This document shows, in pieces, positions 52,322-61,076 of a stretch of 64,000 nt of DNA. The number at the start of each line of letters is the position of its first letter. Within the stretch, counting starts at the first letter, position 1. Below the pieces are notes generated by a model. The model searched no databases and was not told the origin of the DNA. It worked only from the letters and a program-made list of their open reading frames with translations. Source of the DNA: DATHTC01 sp963746805 (GTDB taxonomy: Bacteria; Actinomycetota; Thermoleophilia; Gaiellales; Gaiellaceae); the NCBI GenBank assembly GCA_963746805.1, contig CAVVCQ010000001.1:310001-374000 (forward strand). The letters run 5' to 3'. The position numbers and the translations under genes were made by a program.

Positions 52322-53226
52322 CGCGGATCCCCCTCGCCGAGGCGGACACGTACGGGACGGCGCTGCGAAGGACCCGCCGGTTGCGACTCGGGCTCGCGGC
52401 GGCGCTCGTCGTCGTCGCGGCGGCCGCGTTCGCAGCCGCCTGGGCGCTACGGCCGGCCAAGCCCTCGCTCCTGCCGCCGGGGACGAGCGGGGTCATCGTC
52501 CTCGACGTCTCGTCGAGCATCGGCGTCCGCACCCACAAGCAGATTGCGCACACGCTCGCGCACGCGGCCCGCACGCGTGACCGGTACGGCCTCGTCCTGT
52601 TCTCCGACACGGCCTACGAGGCCCTGCCGCCGGGGACGCCGTCGGCCGAGCTGCGGCGGTACGAGCGGCTCTTCCGGCCGGTGGGCGAGTTCGAGACCGA
52701 CCCTGGCCCGGACGGGCTCGTGCCGCTCGGCGACGCGGAGGGCGAGACGCTCTCCGGCGGCGCGGGCGGCGCGCGCTTCCCGGCCAGCCCGTGGCGCGGC
52801 GACTTCAGCGCCGGGACCCGGATCTCGCAGGGCCTGCGGCTCGCCCGGCGCATCCTCGAGCGCGACGGCATCAGCGACGGCTCGGTCCTGCTCGTCAGCG
52901 ACCTCGACGACGACCAGGCCGACCTGCCGAGCCTCACGCAGGCGCTGCTCGAGTACCGGATCGAGGGCACGCCGATCCGCGTGGTCGGCCTCGCGCCCGA
53001 CTCCCGCAACCGCACCCTCTTTGCGCGGCTGCTCGGGAGCGCCGACCCGATCACGGCCGCGCCGGTCGGGGACGCGGAGCTCGATACACCGCCGGCGCCG
53101 TACGACCGGCAGCGCGCGCCCGTGCTGCTCGCCGGCGCCGCGGCCGTGCTCCTGCTGCTCCTCGCGCTGAACGAGCTCTGGCTGGCGCGTGTCGCCTGGC
53201 GGAGCCCGCTGGAGGCGCGGGCATGA
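52318..53226 (+). CDS. Membrane VWA-domain protein, copy 1 of type 1
   Basis: 302 residues with one N-terminal and one C-terminal helix (about 22-44 and 270-290), leaving a VWA domain outside the cytoplasm. The MIDAS metal site is complete: DVSSSIG, the Thr in SAGTRISQGL and the Asp in LLVSDLDDD. The segment SDTAYEALPPGTPS is repeated almost exactly in the paralogue at 58668. VWA proteins of MoxR clusters are thought to be ATPase clients or partners acting on other proteins. ATGA overlaps on both sides. Confidence 0.85.
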   Translation: MTRIPLAEADTYGTALRRTRRLRLGLAAALVVVAAAAFAAAWALRPAKPSLLPPGTSGVIVLDVSSSIGVRTHKQIAHTLAHAARTRDRYGLVLFSDTAYEALPPGTPSAELRRYERLFRPVGEFETDPGPDGLVPLGDAEGETLSGGAGGARFPASPWRGDFSAGTRISQGLRLARRILERDGISDGSVLLVSDLDDDQADLPSLTQALLEYRIEGTPIRVVGLAPDSRNRTLFARLLGSADPITAAPVGDAELDTPPAPYDRQRAPVLLAGAAAVLLLLLALNELWLARVAWRSPLEARA

Positions 53227-53849
53227 GGCCGGTCCCGGTCGCACTCGCAGTCCTCGCGCTTTCGGCGGCGGCGCTGCTCGGCGCGGCCGCGTACGACCTC
53301 GCGGGGCTCGACGAGCGGATCGCACGCGGCGACGCGCGCTACCCGGGCGACACCGAGGCGGGCGACCTGTGGCGGGTCGGCGGCGGCGGCCTCGTCTCGG
53401 TCCCCGTCGGCCTCGCCGGCGCGGACGACGACGTCGCGCTCCGGCGGGCGCTGCGGCTCGTCCGGATCGGGCGCGAGGGCGACAACCCGACGGCCGACGC
53501 GACCACGCTCGCACGCCTCCACAGCCAGGCCGAGGAGGCGCTCCTCGACGTCGTCCGGGACGAGCAGGATCCGGCCCGCCGCGCGATCGCCGCCAACGCG
53601 CTCGGGATCCTCTTCTACGAGGACGCGCAGGTCTCCGAGGAGAACGCGGCCGCGTTCACGGGCCGCAGCCTCGATGCCTTCCGCTCCGCGATCAAGACCG
53701 ATTCGACCGCAGCGGTGCCGAAGGCGAACCTCGAGCGCATGCTCGGGCTGCTCCGTCCGCCGCGGGCGCGGAGCACGGGCGGCGGCGGCGGCGAGGGCGA
53801 ATCCGACGAGCGCGCGGCCGCCGGGCTCCCGGCGGGGCAGGGCTGGTGA
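53223..53849 (+). CDS. TPR-like membrane-anchored protein, copy 1
   Basis: 208 residues. One N-terminal helix, then about 130 residues of helical repeats (for example ARLHSQAEEALLDVV and ALGILFYEDAQVSEENAAAF), ending in a Gly/Ser/Glu-rich tail. It resembles the BatC/BatE TPR component of aerotolerance-type operons. The paralogue at 59474 shares EALRLVR-type and LYEDA segments. Probably scaffolds the two VWA proteins. Confidence 0.72.
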   Translation: MRPVPVALAVLALSAAALLGAAAYDLAGLDERIARGDARYPGDTEAGDLWRVGGGGLVSVPVGLAGADDDVALRRALRLVRIGREGDNPTADATTLARLHSQAEEALLDVVRDEQDPARRAIAANALGILFYEDAQVSEENAAAFTGRSLDAFRSAIKTDSTAAVPKANLERMLGLLRPPRARSTGGGGGEGESDERAAAGLPAGQGW

Positions 53850-54814
53850 ACGAGCTCGCCTTCCAGACGCCTGGGTGGGCGCTCGTCGCGCTCCTGGTCG
53901 TCCTGCCGCTCGCGGCGCTCCTCGTCGCCCGGCGGCGGAGCGTGCGCGTCGTGCGGGTGCTGGCGCTCGACCCGCCGGGGCGGAACGCGCTCGTCGTCCC
54001 CGTGGTCGCGCTCGTGGGGGTCGCCGTGCTCGTCGGGACCGCCGCGGCACAACCCGTGCTCGTCGACGCGGGAGCAGCCCCGACGCGCGACGACGCCGAG
54101 GTGCTCGTCGTCGTCGACGTGTCGCGCTCGATGCTCGCCTCGCCCGCTGCCGGAGCGCCGACCCGGTTCGACCGCGCCCGCTCGCTCGCCCGGCGTGTCC
54201 GTGCGGCCGTCCCGGAGGTCCCGGCCGGGGTCGTCTCGATCAGCGACAGGGTGCTCCCGCATCTGTTCCCGACGTCCGACCCGCGCGCGTTCGCGACGGT
54301 CCTCGACCGGGCGGTCGCGGTCGGACGCCCGCTCCCGCGTATCGGCGGCGGCCTGGCGACGAGTGTCGACCCCCTCATCGCCGTCGCGAGCCGCGGGTAC
54401 TTCACGGACGGGGTGAGCCGCCGCCTCATGCTCGTCTTCACCGATGGCGAGGTTGTTCCGATCGACGCGCAGCTCTTCCGGGAGGGCTTCGCGGAGGCGC
54501 CTCCAGTCGACGTCGTCTTCGTCCGGCTCGGGTCGTCGGACGAGCGCGTGTTCCGCGCGGACGGGCGCGCCGAGTCGTACCGCGCGGACGCGCGGCTCGG
54601 TGCGCAGCTCGACCTGCTCGCCGGTGCGATCGGCGCGCCCGTCGTCTCCGAGGCCGAGCCCGCGCACGTCGAGCAGGTCGTACGCGAGGCGCTCGGCAGC
54701 GGCGCGGTGCACACCGTCCGCGAGCGCCGGAGCACGGTCGCGCTCGCGCCGCTCGTGCTCGTCGGCTCGCTCGTGCCACTCGCCGTGCTCGTCCGGCGGA
54801 GGAACCGTGCGTAG
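53846..54814 (+). CDS. Membrane VWA-domain protein, copy 1 of type 2 (BatA/BatB-like)
   Basis: 322 residues from GTG. Two N-terminal helices (about 10-28 and 50-70), a VWA domain with MIDAS DVSRSML and the FTDGE Asp, and a C-terminal helix ending in RRRNRA. The late AVHTVRERRSTVALAPLVL is echoed in the paralogue at 60085. Layout and length match Bacteroides BatA/BatB. The last eight bases overlap the propeller gene. Confidence 0.82.
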   Translation: MNELAFQTPGWALVALLVVLPLAALLVARRRSVRVVRVLALDPPGRNALVVPVVALVGVAVLVGTAAAQPVLVDAGAAPTRDDAEVLVVVDVSRSMLASPAAGAPTRFDRARSLARRVRAAVPEVPAGVVSISDRVLPHLFPTSDPRAFATVLDRAVAVGRPLPRIGGGLATSVDPLIAVASRGYFTDGVSRRLMLVFTDGEVVPIDAQLFREGFAEAPPVDVVFVRLGSSDERVFRADGRAESYRADARLGAQLDLLAGAIGAPVVSEAEPAHVEQVVREALGSGAVHTVRERRSTVALAPLVLVGSLVPLAVLVRRRNRA

Positions 54815-55817
54815 GGCGCTGCTGCTCCTGGCGCTGCTCGTGCTCGGGGCCGGCTGCGGCGGTTCCGAGGGAGGCGGGGACGAGGCCGGCGCCGCCGAAG
54901 CCGGCTCGTTCGCCGTGCTCGACCGCGTCGTGCTGCCGACACGCCCCGGCGGCATCGCCGCGGGCACCGACTCGGTCTGGGCGACGAACCCCGAGGCGGG
55001 CGAGCTGGTCAAGGTCGACACCACGACGGGCGAGGTCGCGGGCACGTACAAGGTCGCGCAGGCCGCGACGGGCGTGGCGGCGGGCGGGGGCTCTGTCTGG
55101 GTCATCGATCCGCTCGCATCCGAGATCGTCCGCGTCGACGAGGCGACGGGCGAGCCGGTCGCTCACATCCCCCTCGCGAACCCGGCCGAGATCTCGTTCG
55201 GCTTCGGCTCGCTGTGGGCCGTCGAGGGCGTCGGCGTGACGCGCATCGACGCCGCCACGAACCGCGTCGTCGCCCGCGTGGCGATGCCCGGCTCGGTGAC
55301 GGCGCTCACGGTCGGCGACGACGCCGTGTGGGTCGTCGGACGCAGCCGCGGCTTCGGCCGGGACGGCGGCTGGGATCTCGCCCGCATCGACCCCGACACG
55401 AACCGGCGCTCGGCCGAGATCGAGCTCGGCGAGTTCGTGGGCGCGAACTGGGTCGCGACGACGCCCGGCGCGACGTGGGCGTCGGTGAGCTCGCCCGACC
55501 GCTACGGCCTGGCGCGCATCGACTCCCGTACCAACCGCGTGCTCGGGCTCGCACCGCTCTCGCGGACGCGGTTCCCGTTCCTCGGGCGCATCGCGGCGGA
55601 CGACCGTGCGGTCTGGTTCGTCTCGGCCCTCTCGGTCGGAAGGATCGATCCACGCACGAACCGGCTCACCGCGAGCGTCCACGCCAACAGCTTCGAGCGC
55701 CGGCTCGCGGCGCGCCCCGACTACGCCGATCTGGGCGCCGCGGTGGTGCTCGACGGCGACCTCTGGGTGACCGATCCGGGAGCACCTGCGATCGTTCGGG
55801 TCGGGAGGACCTCTTAA
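54807..55817 (+). CDS. Beta-propeller lipoprotein within the MoxR/VWA operon
   Basis: 336 residues from GTG. A lipobox (VLGAGCGG) and Gly/Glu linker precede about seven repeats of the form GVAAGGGSVWVIDPL...VRVD, like NHL/YVTN beta-propellers with a conserved Val-Trp. It would be displayed outside the membrane, near the VWA domains. It has no paralogue in the second half of the operon and separates the first module from moxR. Confidence 0.8.
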   Translation: MRRALLLLALLVLGAGCGGSEGGGDEAGAAEAGSFAVLDRVVLPTRPGGIAAGTDSVWATNPEAGELVKVDTTTGEVAGTYKVAQAATGVAAGGGSVWVIDPLASEIVRVDEATGEPVAHIPLANPAEISFGFGSLWAVEGVGVTRIDAATNRVVARVAMPGSVTALTVGDDAVWVVGRSRGFGRDGGWDLARIDPDTNRRSAEIELGEFVGANWVATTPGATWASVSSPDRYGLARIDSRTNRVLGLAPLSRTRFPFLGRIAADDRAVWFVSALSVGRIDPRTNRLTASVHANSFERRLAARPDYADLGAAVVLDGDLWVTDPGAPAIVRVGRTS

Positions 55818-55853
55818 CCCATGGACAACGACGACGAGACTAGGGTTCCGCGA

Positions 55854-56915
55854 ATGACCGAGGCGGGAGAGACGCAGGCCGCTCGCGAGGAGCGGCACGC
55901 ACGCGCCATCGAGACGTCCGACCGGTTTCTGGCGAACGTCGAGACGGTCGTGCACGGGAAGCGGCGCGAGGTCGAGCTCGTGCTCACGGCGCTCGCCTGT
56001 CACGGCCACGTGCTGCTCGAGGACGTGCCCGGAACGGCCAAGACCGTGCTCGCCCGCGCGATCGCGCAGACGATCCAGGGCGCGCGCCACGCGCGGATCC
56101 AGTGCACGCCGGACCTGCAGCCGAGCGACGCGACGGGCCTCTCCGTCTACAACCAGCGCGAGCGCGACTTCGAGTTCCGCGCCGGCCCGATCTTCGCGAA
56201 CGTCGTCCTCGTCGACGAGATCAACCGCGCGATGCCGAAGACGCAGTCGGCCCTGCTCGAGGCGATGGCCGAGCGCCAGGTCACGGTCGACGGCGCCACG
56301 CGCGAGCTGCCCGACCCGTTCCTCCTGCTCGCGACCGAGAACCCGATCGAGCACGAGGGCACGTTCCCGCTCCCCGAGGCGCAGCTCGACCGGTTTTTCC
56401 TGCGAACCTCGCTCGGGTACCCGTCGGCCGAGGTCGAGCGCGAGATCGTCCGCGAGCAACGGCACGGCCACCCGCTCGGCCGCCTCGCGACGGCGGTGTC
56501 GCTCGAGGAGATGCGCGCGCTGCAGCACGCCGTCGAGGAGGTCTACGTCGACGCGCTCATCGAGCACTGGCTGATCGACCTCGTCCGCGCCACCCGCGAG
56601 CTCGACGAGGTCGCGATCGGCGCCTCGGTGCGCGGCTCGCTCGCGCTCGAGCGGGCGGTGCGCGCGTGGGCGCTGCTGCACGGCCGCGACCACGTCGTGC
56701 CGGAGGACGTGGAGGAGCTCTTCCTCCCGGTCCTCGGCCACCGCGTGATCTTCTCGACGCCGTTCCTCGTCGAGCTCCGCCGCATCGGCCGCAACGCCGC
56801 GCTCGAGCGCTTCCAGGGAGCGTGCCTGGAGCGCGCGCCGCGTCCCGATCCGGAGGCGCCCGGCGGCCTCTCGCTGGTCCGGAACGAGGACGACCCATCA
56901 CCACCGGCGGCCTGA
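55854..56915 (+). CDS. MoxR-family AAA+ ATPase
   Basis: 353 residues from ATG 55854. An in-frame ATG at 55821 is possible, but TAGGGT at 55841-55846 lies 7 bases before 55854, like other leaderless starts here. Walker A EDVPGTAKTVLARAIA, Walker B VVLVDEINRAMPKTQSALLEAM and sensor-1 LLLATENPIEHEGTFPLPEAQLDRF are canonical. MoxR ATPases act as chaperones for VWA-protein complexes or metal-enzyme maturation. The single copy presumably serves both duplicated membrane modules. Confidence 0.9.
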   Translation: MTEAGETQAAREERHARAIETSDRFLANVETVVHGKRREVELVLTALACHGHVLLEDVPGTAKTVLARAIAQTIQGARHARIQCTPDLQPSDATGLSVYNQRERDFEFRAGPIFANVVLVDEINRAMPKTQSALLEAMAERQVTVDGATRELPDPFLLLATENPIEHEGTFPLPEAQLDRFFLRTSLGYPSAEVEREIVREQRHGHPLGRLATAVSLEEMRALQHAVEEVYVDALIEHWLIDLVRATRELDEVAIGASVRGSLALERAVRAWALLHGRDHVVPEDVEELFLPVLGHRVIFSTPFLVELRRIGRNAALERFQGACLERAPRPDPEAPGGLSLVRNEDDPSPPAA

Positions 56916-57826
56916 CCTTCCCGCTCGTCCCGCGCCACCGCCTGCTCGGGCTGGCGTTCGGGGCGATGCACTCGGCGCGACGCGGCCTCGGCTCGGACGT
57001 GGCCGGGTCGCGGCCGTACCTGCCGGGCGACGACATGGACGCGATCGACTGGGCCGCGTCGGCACGCCTCTCCTCCGCACGTGGCACGGACGAGTTCATC
57101 GTGCGTGAGCGCTTCGCGGAGGAGGCGCCGCGCGTGGTCGTCGTCAGCGACCGCCGGGCCGGGATGGGGCTCTACCCCGAGGGGCTGCCCTGGCTGCGGA
57201 AGCCGGAGGCCGTGGAGATCGCGCTCGAGCTGATCCTCGCGTCGGCCGCGCGGGCGCGCGGTTTCGCCGGGTATCTCGACGCGGCGGAGGACGAGCCGTT
57301 CTGGGAGCCGCCGCGCAGCCAGGCGACCGTCGACCGCGGCCCGGAGTGGCTCGACCGCGGCGGCTACGCCGGCCCGTCCGATGCGCTGGAGCGGGCGCTG
57401 CTCCATCTCGAAGAGCACGCGCGCGCCGTCCCGTCCGGCTCGTTCGTGTTCGTGCTCTCGGACTTCCTCGTCGAGCCGTCGCAGGAGCTGTGGCTGCGGG
57501 CGACGCAGCGGCGCTGGGACGTCGTCCCGGTCGTGATCCAGGACCCGACCTGGGAGCGGAGCTTCCCGGACGCGCACGGGGTCGCGCTCCCGATCGTCGA
57601 CGCCGCCACCGGGCGCCGCGAGCTGCTGCGGCTCTCGGCCCGCGAGGTGCGGGAGCGGCGCGACGCCCACGAGGCGCGGGTGTCCGCGATCGTCGACGGC
57701 TTCCACGCGCTGCGGATCGAGCCGGTGTCGATCGCCTCCGCCGATCCCGAGCACGTCCTCGACGCCTTCCTGCGATGGGCCGACGGCCGGGTCTACGCAC
57801 GCGGGGCGGAGTGGCGCGCGGCCTGA
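56912..57826 (+). CDS. DUF58 protein, probable CTG start
   Basis: 304 residues from CTG 56912, which forms a CTGA overlap with the moxR stop. No ATG, GTG or TTG precedes the domain; ATG 56965 would start it late. The DUF58 motif HSARRGLGSDVAGSRPYLPGDDMDAIDWAASARL is clear, and the second half has a VWA-like core with VVVSDRRAGMG and VFVLSDFL. DUF58 proteins always accompany MoxR in these systems. It ends in a 16-base overlap with the A2 gene. Confidence 0.87.
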   Translation: MTFPLVPRHRLLGLAFGAMHSARRGLGSDVAGSRPYLPGDDMDAIDWAASARLSSARGTDEFIVRERFAEEAPRVVVVSDRRAGMGLYPEGLPWLRKPEAVEIALELILASAARARGFAGYLDAAEDEPFWEPPRSQATVDRGPEWLDRGGYAGPSDALERALLHLEEHARAVPSGSFVFVLSDFLVEPSQELWLRATQRRWDVVPVVIQDPTWERSFPDAHGVALPIVDAATGRRELLRLSAREVRERRDAHEARVSAIVDGFHALRIEPVSIASADPEHVLDAFLRWADGRVYARGAEWRAA

Positions 57827-58671
57827 TCCTCCGGCTCGGGGCCGCGATCGGAGTCGGGCTCGTCGTGGGGGGCGCGATCGTGGCCGGGATGCGGCTCTCC
57901 TCCGACGCGGCGGGGCCGGAGCTGCGCGAGCCGGTTGCCGTCCGCGCCTGGCTCTCGGCGCCGGCCGTGCTGTTCGGCGACCCGCTGCGCGCCGACGTCC
58001 ACGTCCTCGTCGACCGCACGCGCGTCGACCCCGCGAGCGTCCGCCTCGTCGGCGGCTTCGAGCCGTTCCGGCTCCGCTCGCGCACGGTGACCCGCACCGA
58101 CTCGGGGACGACGACCTCGCTCCGCTACCGCCTCGAGCTGCTCTGCCTCGAGCGCGCGTGCCTGCCGAAGCAGGGGCAGCCGAAGCCGGTCCGGTTCGAG
58201 CGCGGGTTCGTCCTCTACGGGCCGAACCGGCGCCGTGCGCTCGACTGGGGCGGGGTGGAGGTGGCGTCGCGGCTCTCCGCGGCCGACCGTGTCAGGCCGG
58301 CGCTGCGCCTCGCCGACGAGCCGCCGCCGGCGGCGACCTTCTCCGTCTCGCCGACCGGGACCGCGGCGCTCCTCCTCGGCGGCGCGGCGCTCCTCGCCCT
58401 GGCGGCGCTCGCGATCCTCGTCCTCGAGGTGCGGCGCGTGCTGCGGCGGCGCCGCGAGCGCGACCCGTTCGCCGGGCTCTCGCCGCTCGCCCGCGCCCTC
58501 GCGCTCCTCGAGCGGGCGCGCACCCCGGCCGAGCGGCGGACGGCGCTCGACCGGCTCGCGCGCGAGGTCGACGACGGCGAGCTCGCGGCCGAGGCGCGGC
58601 GGCTCGCGTGGTCGGAGGAGGCGCCCGACGCGCCCCACGCGGCCGCGGTGGCGGCGAGGGTGGCGCGATGA
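57811..58671 (+). CDS. Membrane-anchored beta-domain protein A2 (paralogue of A1)
   Basis: 286 residues from GTG 57811. Same plan as A1: N-terminal helix, extracytoplasmic domain with the CLERACLPK motif, second helix (about 180-205) and basic tail with PLARALALLERARTPAERR. Shared features with A1 include VDRTRVDPASVRLVGGFEPF (A1: VDRRVVDPNSVRVDATFRPY). Sequence drift between copies suggests an old duplication. Confidence 0.72.
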   Translation: MARGLILRLGAAIGVGLVVGGAIVAGMRLSSDAAGPELREPVAVRAWLSAPAVLFGDPLRADVHVLVDRTRVDPASVRLVGGFEPFRLRSRTVTRTDSGTTTSLRYRLELLCLERACLPKQGQPKPVRFERGFVLYGPNRRRALDWGGVEVASRLSAADRVRPALRLADEPPPAATFSVSPTGTAALLLGGAALLALAALAILVLEVRRVLRRRRERDPFAGLSPLARALALLERARTPAERRTALDRLAREVDDGELAAEARRLAWSEEAPDAPHAAAVAARVAR

Positions 58672-59477
58672 GGATCCCACTCGCGGACGCGCGGCCGTTC
58701 TCGCGCCGCCTGCTGCGGGGCCGGACGCTGCGCCTCGGGCTCGCGGCCGCGATCGCCGGGCTCGCCGTCACGGCGCTCGTGGTCTCGCTCCGCCTCGACC
58801 GCGAGGTCGGCTCGTCGTTCGGGTCGGACGAGGGCGGCGTGCTCGTCCTCGACGTCTCGACGAGCATCGGCCAGGACACGCACCGCCAGATCGCGCAGGT
58901 GCTCCGCGAGGCCTCGCGCTCGGGCGGCCGCTTCGGGCTCGTCGTCTACTCCGACACGGCCTACGAGGCGCTGCCGCCGGGGACGCCGTCGGTGGAGCTC
59001 GGCCGCTTCGCCCGCTTCTTCGGGGACGACGCACCGGCGGGCCGCTTCGGCCAGCCGCTGACGCCCTGGGTGCGCGCCTTCACGAGCGGCACGAAGATCT
59101 CGACCGGCCTCGAGCTCGCCCGCGACGTCCTCCGCCGCGACCGGATCGACGGCGGCATCGTCCTCGTCAGCGACCTCGAGGACGACCAGAACGATGTCGG
59201 GTCGCTCACCGAGACGCTCATCTCGTTCCGGCGGCAGGACGTGCCGCTGCGCGTCGTCGGACTGTCGCCCGCACCCCGGGACAGGCGCTACTTCGAGGAG
59301 CTGCTGCCGCCCGGCGCCGTCGGCATCGCGGCGAAGCCGGGGCAGGGGTCCGCAGGGACCACGCTCTCGGGTGACTCGGGCCTCTCCGTCCCACTGATCG
59401 CGGTCGCCCTGCTCGCGCTCCTCGGCCTCGCCGCGAACGAGTTCTTCAACGGGCGGCTCGCCTGGAGGCCGTCGTGA
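58668..59477 (+). CDS. Membrane VWA-domain protein, copy 2 of type 1
   Basis: 269 residues, shorter than copy 1 mainly in the loop after the ALPPGTPS segment. The MIDAS site is complete (DVSTSIG, SGTKISTGL, VLVSDLEDDQ). Membrane helices at both ends leave the VWA domain outside. Close similarity to the 52318 gene is obvious by eye over the whole VWA domain. ATGA overlap upstream, GTGA overlap downstream. Confidence 0.85.
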   Translation: MRIPLADARPFSRRLLRGRTLRLGLAAAIAGLAVTALVVSLRLDREVGSSFGSDEGGVLVLDVSTSIGQDTHRQIAQVLREASRSGGRFGLVVYSDTAYEALPPGTPSVELGRFARFFGDDAPAGRFGQPLTPWVRAFTSGTKISTGLELARDVLRRDRIDGGIVLVSDLEDDQNDVGSLTETLISFRRQDVPLRVVGLSPAPRDRRYFEELLPPGAVGIAAKPGQGSAGTTLSGDSGLSVPLIAVALLALLGLAANEFFNGRLAWRPS

Positions 59478-60085
59478 GGCCGGCGCGGGTCGTCGTCGCG
59501 CTCGCGCTGCTCGCCGCCGCGGCCGTGCTCGCACTGCTCGGCGAGGACGTCCGCCGCTGGCCGGGCCGGATCGAGGCGGGCGACCAGCGCCTCTCGTCGG
59601 GCTCCGCGGCGCCGGGGCTCTGGGAGCCGGACGACGCGCTGCCGCTGCGCGTGGGCCCTGGGCGCATGGGCCTCGAGGACGACCTCCGCTATCGGGAGGC
59701 CCTGCGGCTCGTCCGGGTGACGCGCGAGGGCCTCGACACGCTCGACGCGGCCGAGATCCACCGGCGCCAGGCGCGCGCGGAGAACGCGCTCGCGCAGGTG
59801 CAGGACTCGGACCGCGACACGACCCGCCGCTCGGCCGCGGCGACGATGCGCGGCGTCCTGCTCTACGAGGACGCGCTCTCGACCGGCTCCCGGTCGACGG
59901 ATCTGCTCCCGCGGAGCGTGGAGGCACTGCGGCGTGCGATCGAGCTCGACCCGGCGAACGGCGACGCGAAGCTCAACCTCGAGCAGGTGCTCAACCTCCA
60001 GCCGCCGCGCCAGCAGCGCGACCGCGCCGGCGGCGGCGGCTCGAGCGGCGGCGCCTCGTACAGCGCTCCCGGCGAGGGCTACTGA
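59474..60085 (+). CDS. TPR-like membrane-anchored protein, copy 2
   Basis: 203 residues from GTG. N-terminal helix, then helical repeats with YREALRLVRVTREGLDTLDA, MRGVLLYEDALSTGS and VEALRRAIELDPANGDAKLNLEQVL; the last is a good TPR unit. A Gly/Ser-rich tail follows. It is the counterpart of the 53223 gene. Confidence 0.75.
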   Translation: MRPARVVVALALLAAAAVLALLGEDVRRWPGRIEAGDQRLSSGSAAPGLWEPDDALPLRVGPGRMGLEDDLRYREALRLVRVTREGLDTLDAAEIHRRQARAENALAQVQDSDRDTTRRSAAATMRGVLLYEDALSTGSRSTDLLPRSVEALRRAIELDPANGDAKLNLEQVLNLQPPRQQRDRAGGGGSSGGASYSAPGEGY

Positions 60086-61053
60086 TGATCGACTTCCTGA
60101 CGCCCGAGGGCGCGGCCGTCGCCCTCGCGGTCGTCGCGCCGCTCGCCGCACTGCTCGTGCTCGTCCGCCGCGCGCGCGTCGTCCGCGAGGTGCTCGGCCT
60201 GCGCGCGCCCGAGAGGCCCGAGTGGATCGTCCCGGCGGCGGCGCTCGCGGCGTTCGCGGGCCTCGTGGGCGTGGCAGCGGCGCAGCCGGCGGTGACCGAA
60301 ACGCGGCACGAGGCGGTGCGAACCGACGTCGAGGCCTTCTTCGTGATCGACACGTCGCGGTCGATGCTCGCGGCCTCCGGGCAGGACGGCGAGCGCCGGA
60401 TCGACCGCGCGAAGGCCGCGGCGGTCGGGCTGCGGAACGCCATCGCGGATGTCCCTGCCGGGATCGCGTCGCTCACCGATCGTGCACTCCCGCACCTCTA
60501 CCCCTCCGCCGACAAGCAGGTCTTCGCGCAGACGATGCGGCGCGTCGTCGACGTCGAGCACCCGCCGCCGCTCGCGCCGGGGGCCCGTGCGACGTCGTTC
60601 GACCCGCTGGAGTCCTTCGCCGGGTCGGATCTCTTCTTCTCGCCGACGGTCGACCGGCGCGTGGTCGTCGTCCTCAGCGACGCCGAGGTGCGCCAGACGG
60701 ACGCGTCGCTGCTCGCGGCGCGGATCAAGGACGGGGCGCCGTTGCGGGTCGTCTTCGTCCACGTCTGGGACGACGGCGAGCGGATCTTCTCGCGCGACGG
60801 CAGTCCGGAGGCGGCCTACCGGGCCGACCCGACGAGCGGGCCGCAGCTGACCGAGCTGGCGCGGCTGCTCGAAGCGCGGACCGCGGGCGAGGACGAGCTG
60901 GACGCGGCGGCGAGCGCGGTGCGCGCCGCGGCCGGCGTCGGCGGTGCGATGCGCCGCGTCGAGCGGGTCGAGACGGTCGCGCTCGCGCCGTACGCGATCC
61001 TCGCCTCGTTCGCGCCGCTCGCGCTGCTGCTCTGGCGCCGCAACCGGGCCTGA
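60085..61053 (+). CDS. Membrane VWA-domain protein, copy 2 of type 2
   Basis: 322 residues, the same length as copy 1. Two N-terminal helices, a VWA domain with DTSRSML and VVVLSDAE, and a C-terminal helix ending WRRNRA. It closes the operon; the next gene (FO synthase) has its own -10 box, so the unit probably ends here even though the gap is only 23 bases. Confidence 0.83.
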   Translation: MIDFLTPEGAAVALAVVAPLAALLVLVRRARVVREVLGLRAPERPEWIVPAAALAAFAGLVGVAAAQPAVTETRHEAVRTDVEAFFVIDTSRSMLAASGQDGERRIDRAKAAAVGLRNAIADVPAGIASLTDRALPHLYPSADKQVFAQTMRRVVDVEHPPPLAPGARATSFDPLESFAGSDLFFSPTVDRRVVVVLSDAEVRQTDASLLAARIKDGAPLRVVFVHVWDDGERIFSRDGSPEAAYRADPTSGPQLTELARLLEARTAGEDELDAAASAVRAAAGVGGAMRRVERVETVALAPYAILASFAPLALLLWRRNRA

Positions 61054-61064
61054 ACCCCGGCGAC

Positions 61065-61070
61065 TAGAGT
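61065..61070 (+). promoter_or_regulatory. Leaderless -10 box of FO synthase gene
   Basis: TAGAGT lies 6 bases before the ATG at 61077, the same hexamer and spacing as at the collagen-like gene. Confidence 0.45.
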
Positions 61071-61076
61071 CCCTCC

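Noticed and set aside
53189..55239. Alternative-frame ORFs in the MoxR/VWA operon as extra genes
   Set aside because: They lack recognisable domains and are Arg-rich shadows of the VWA and propeller genes.
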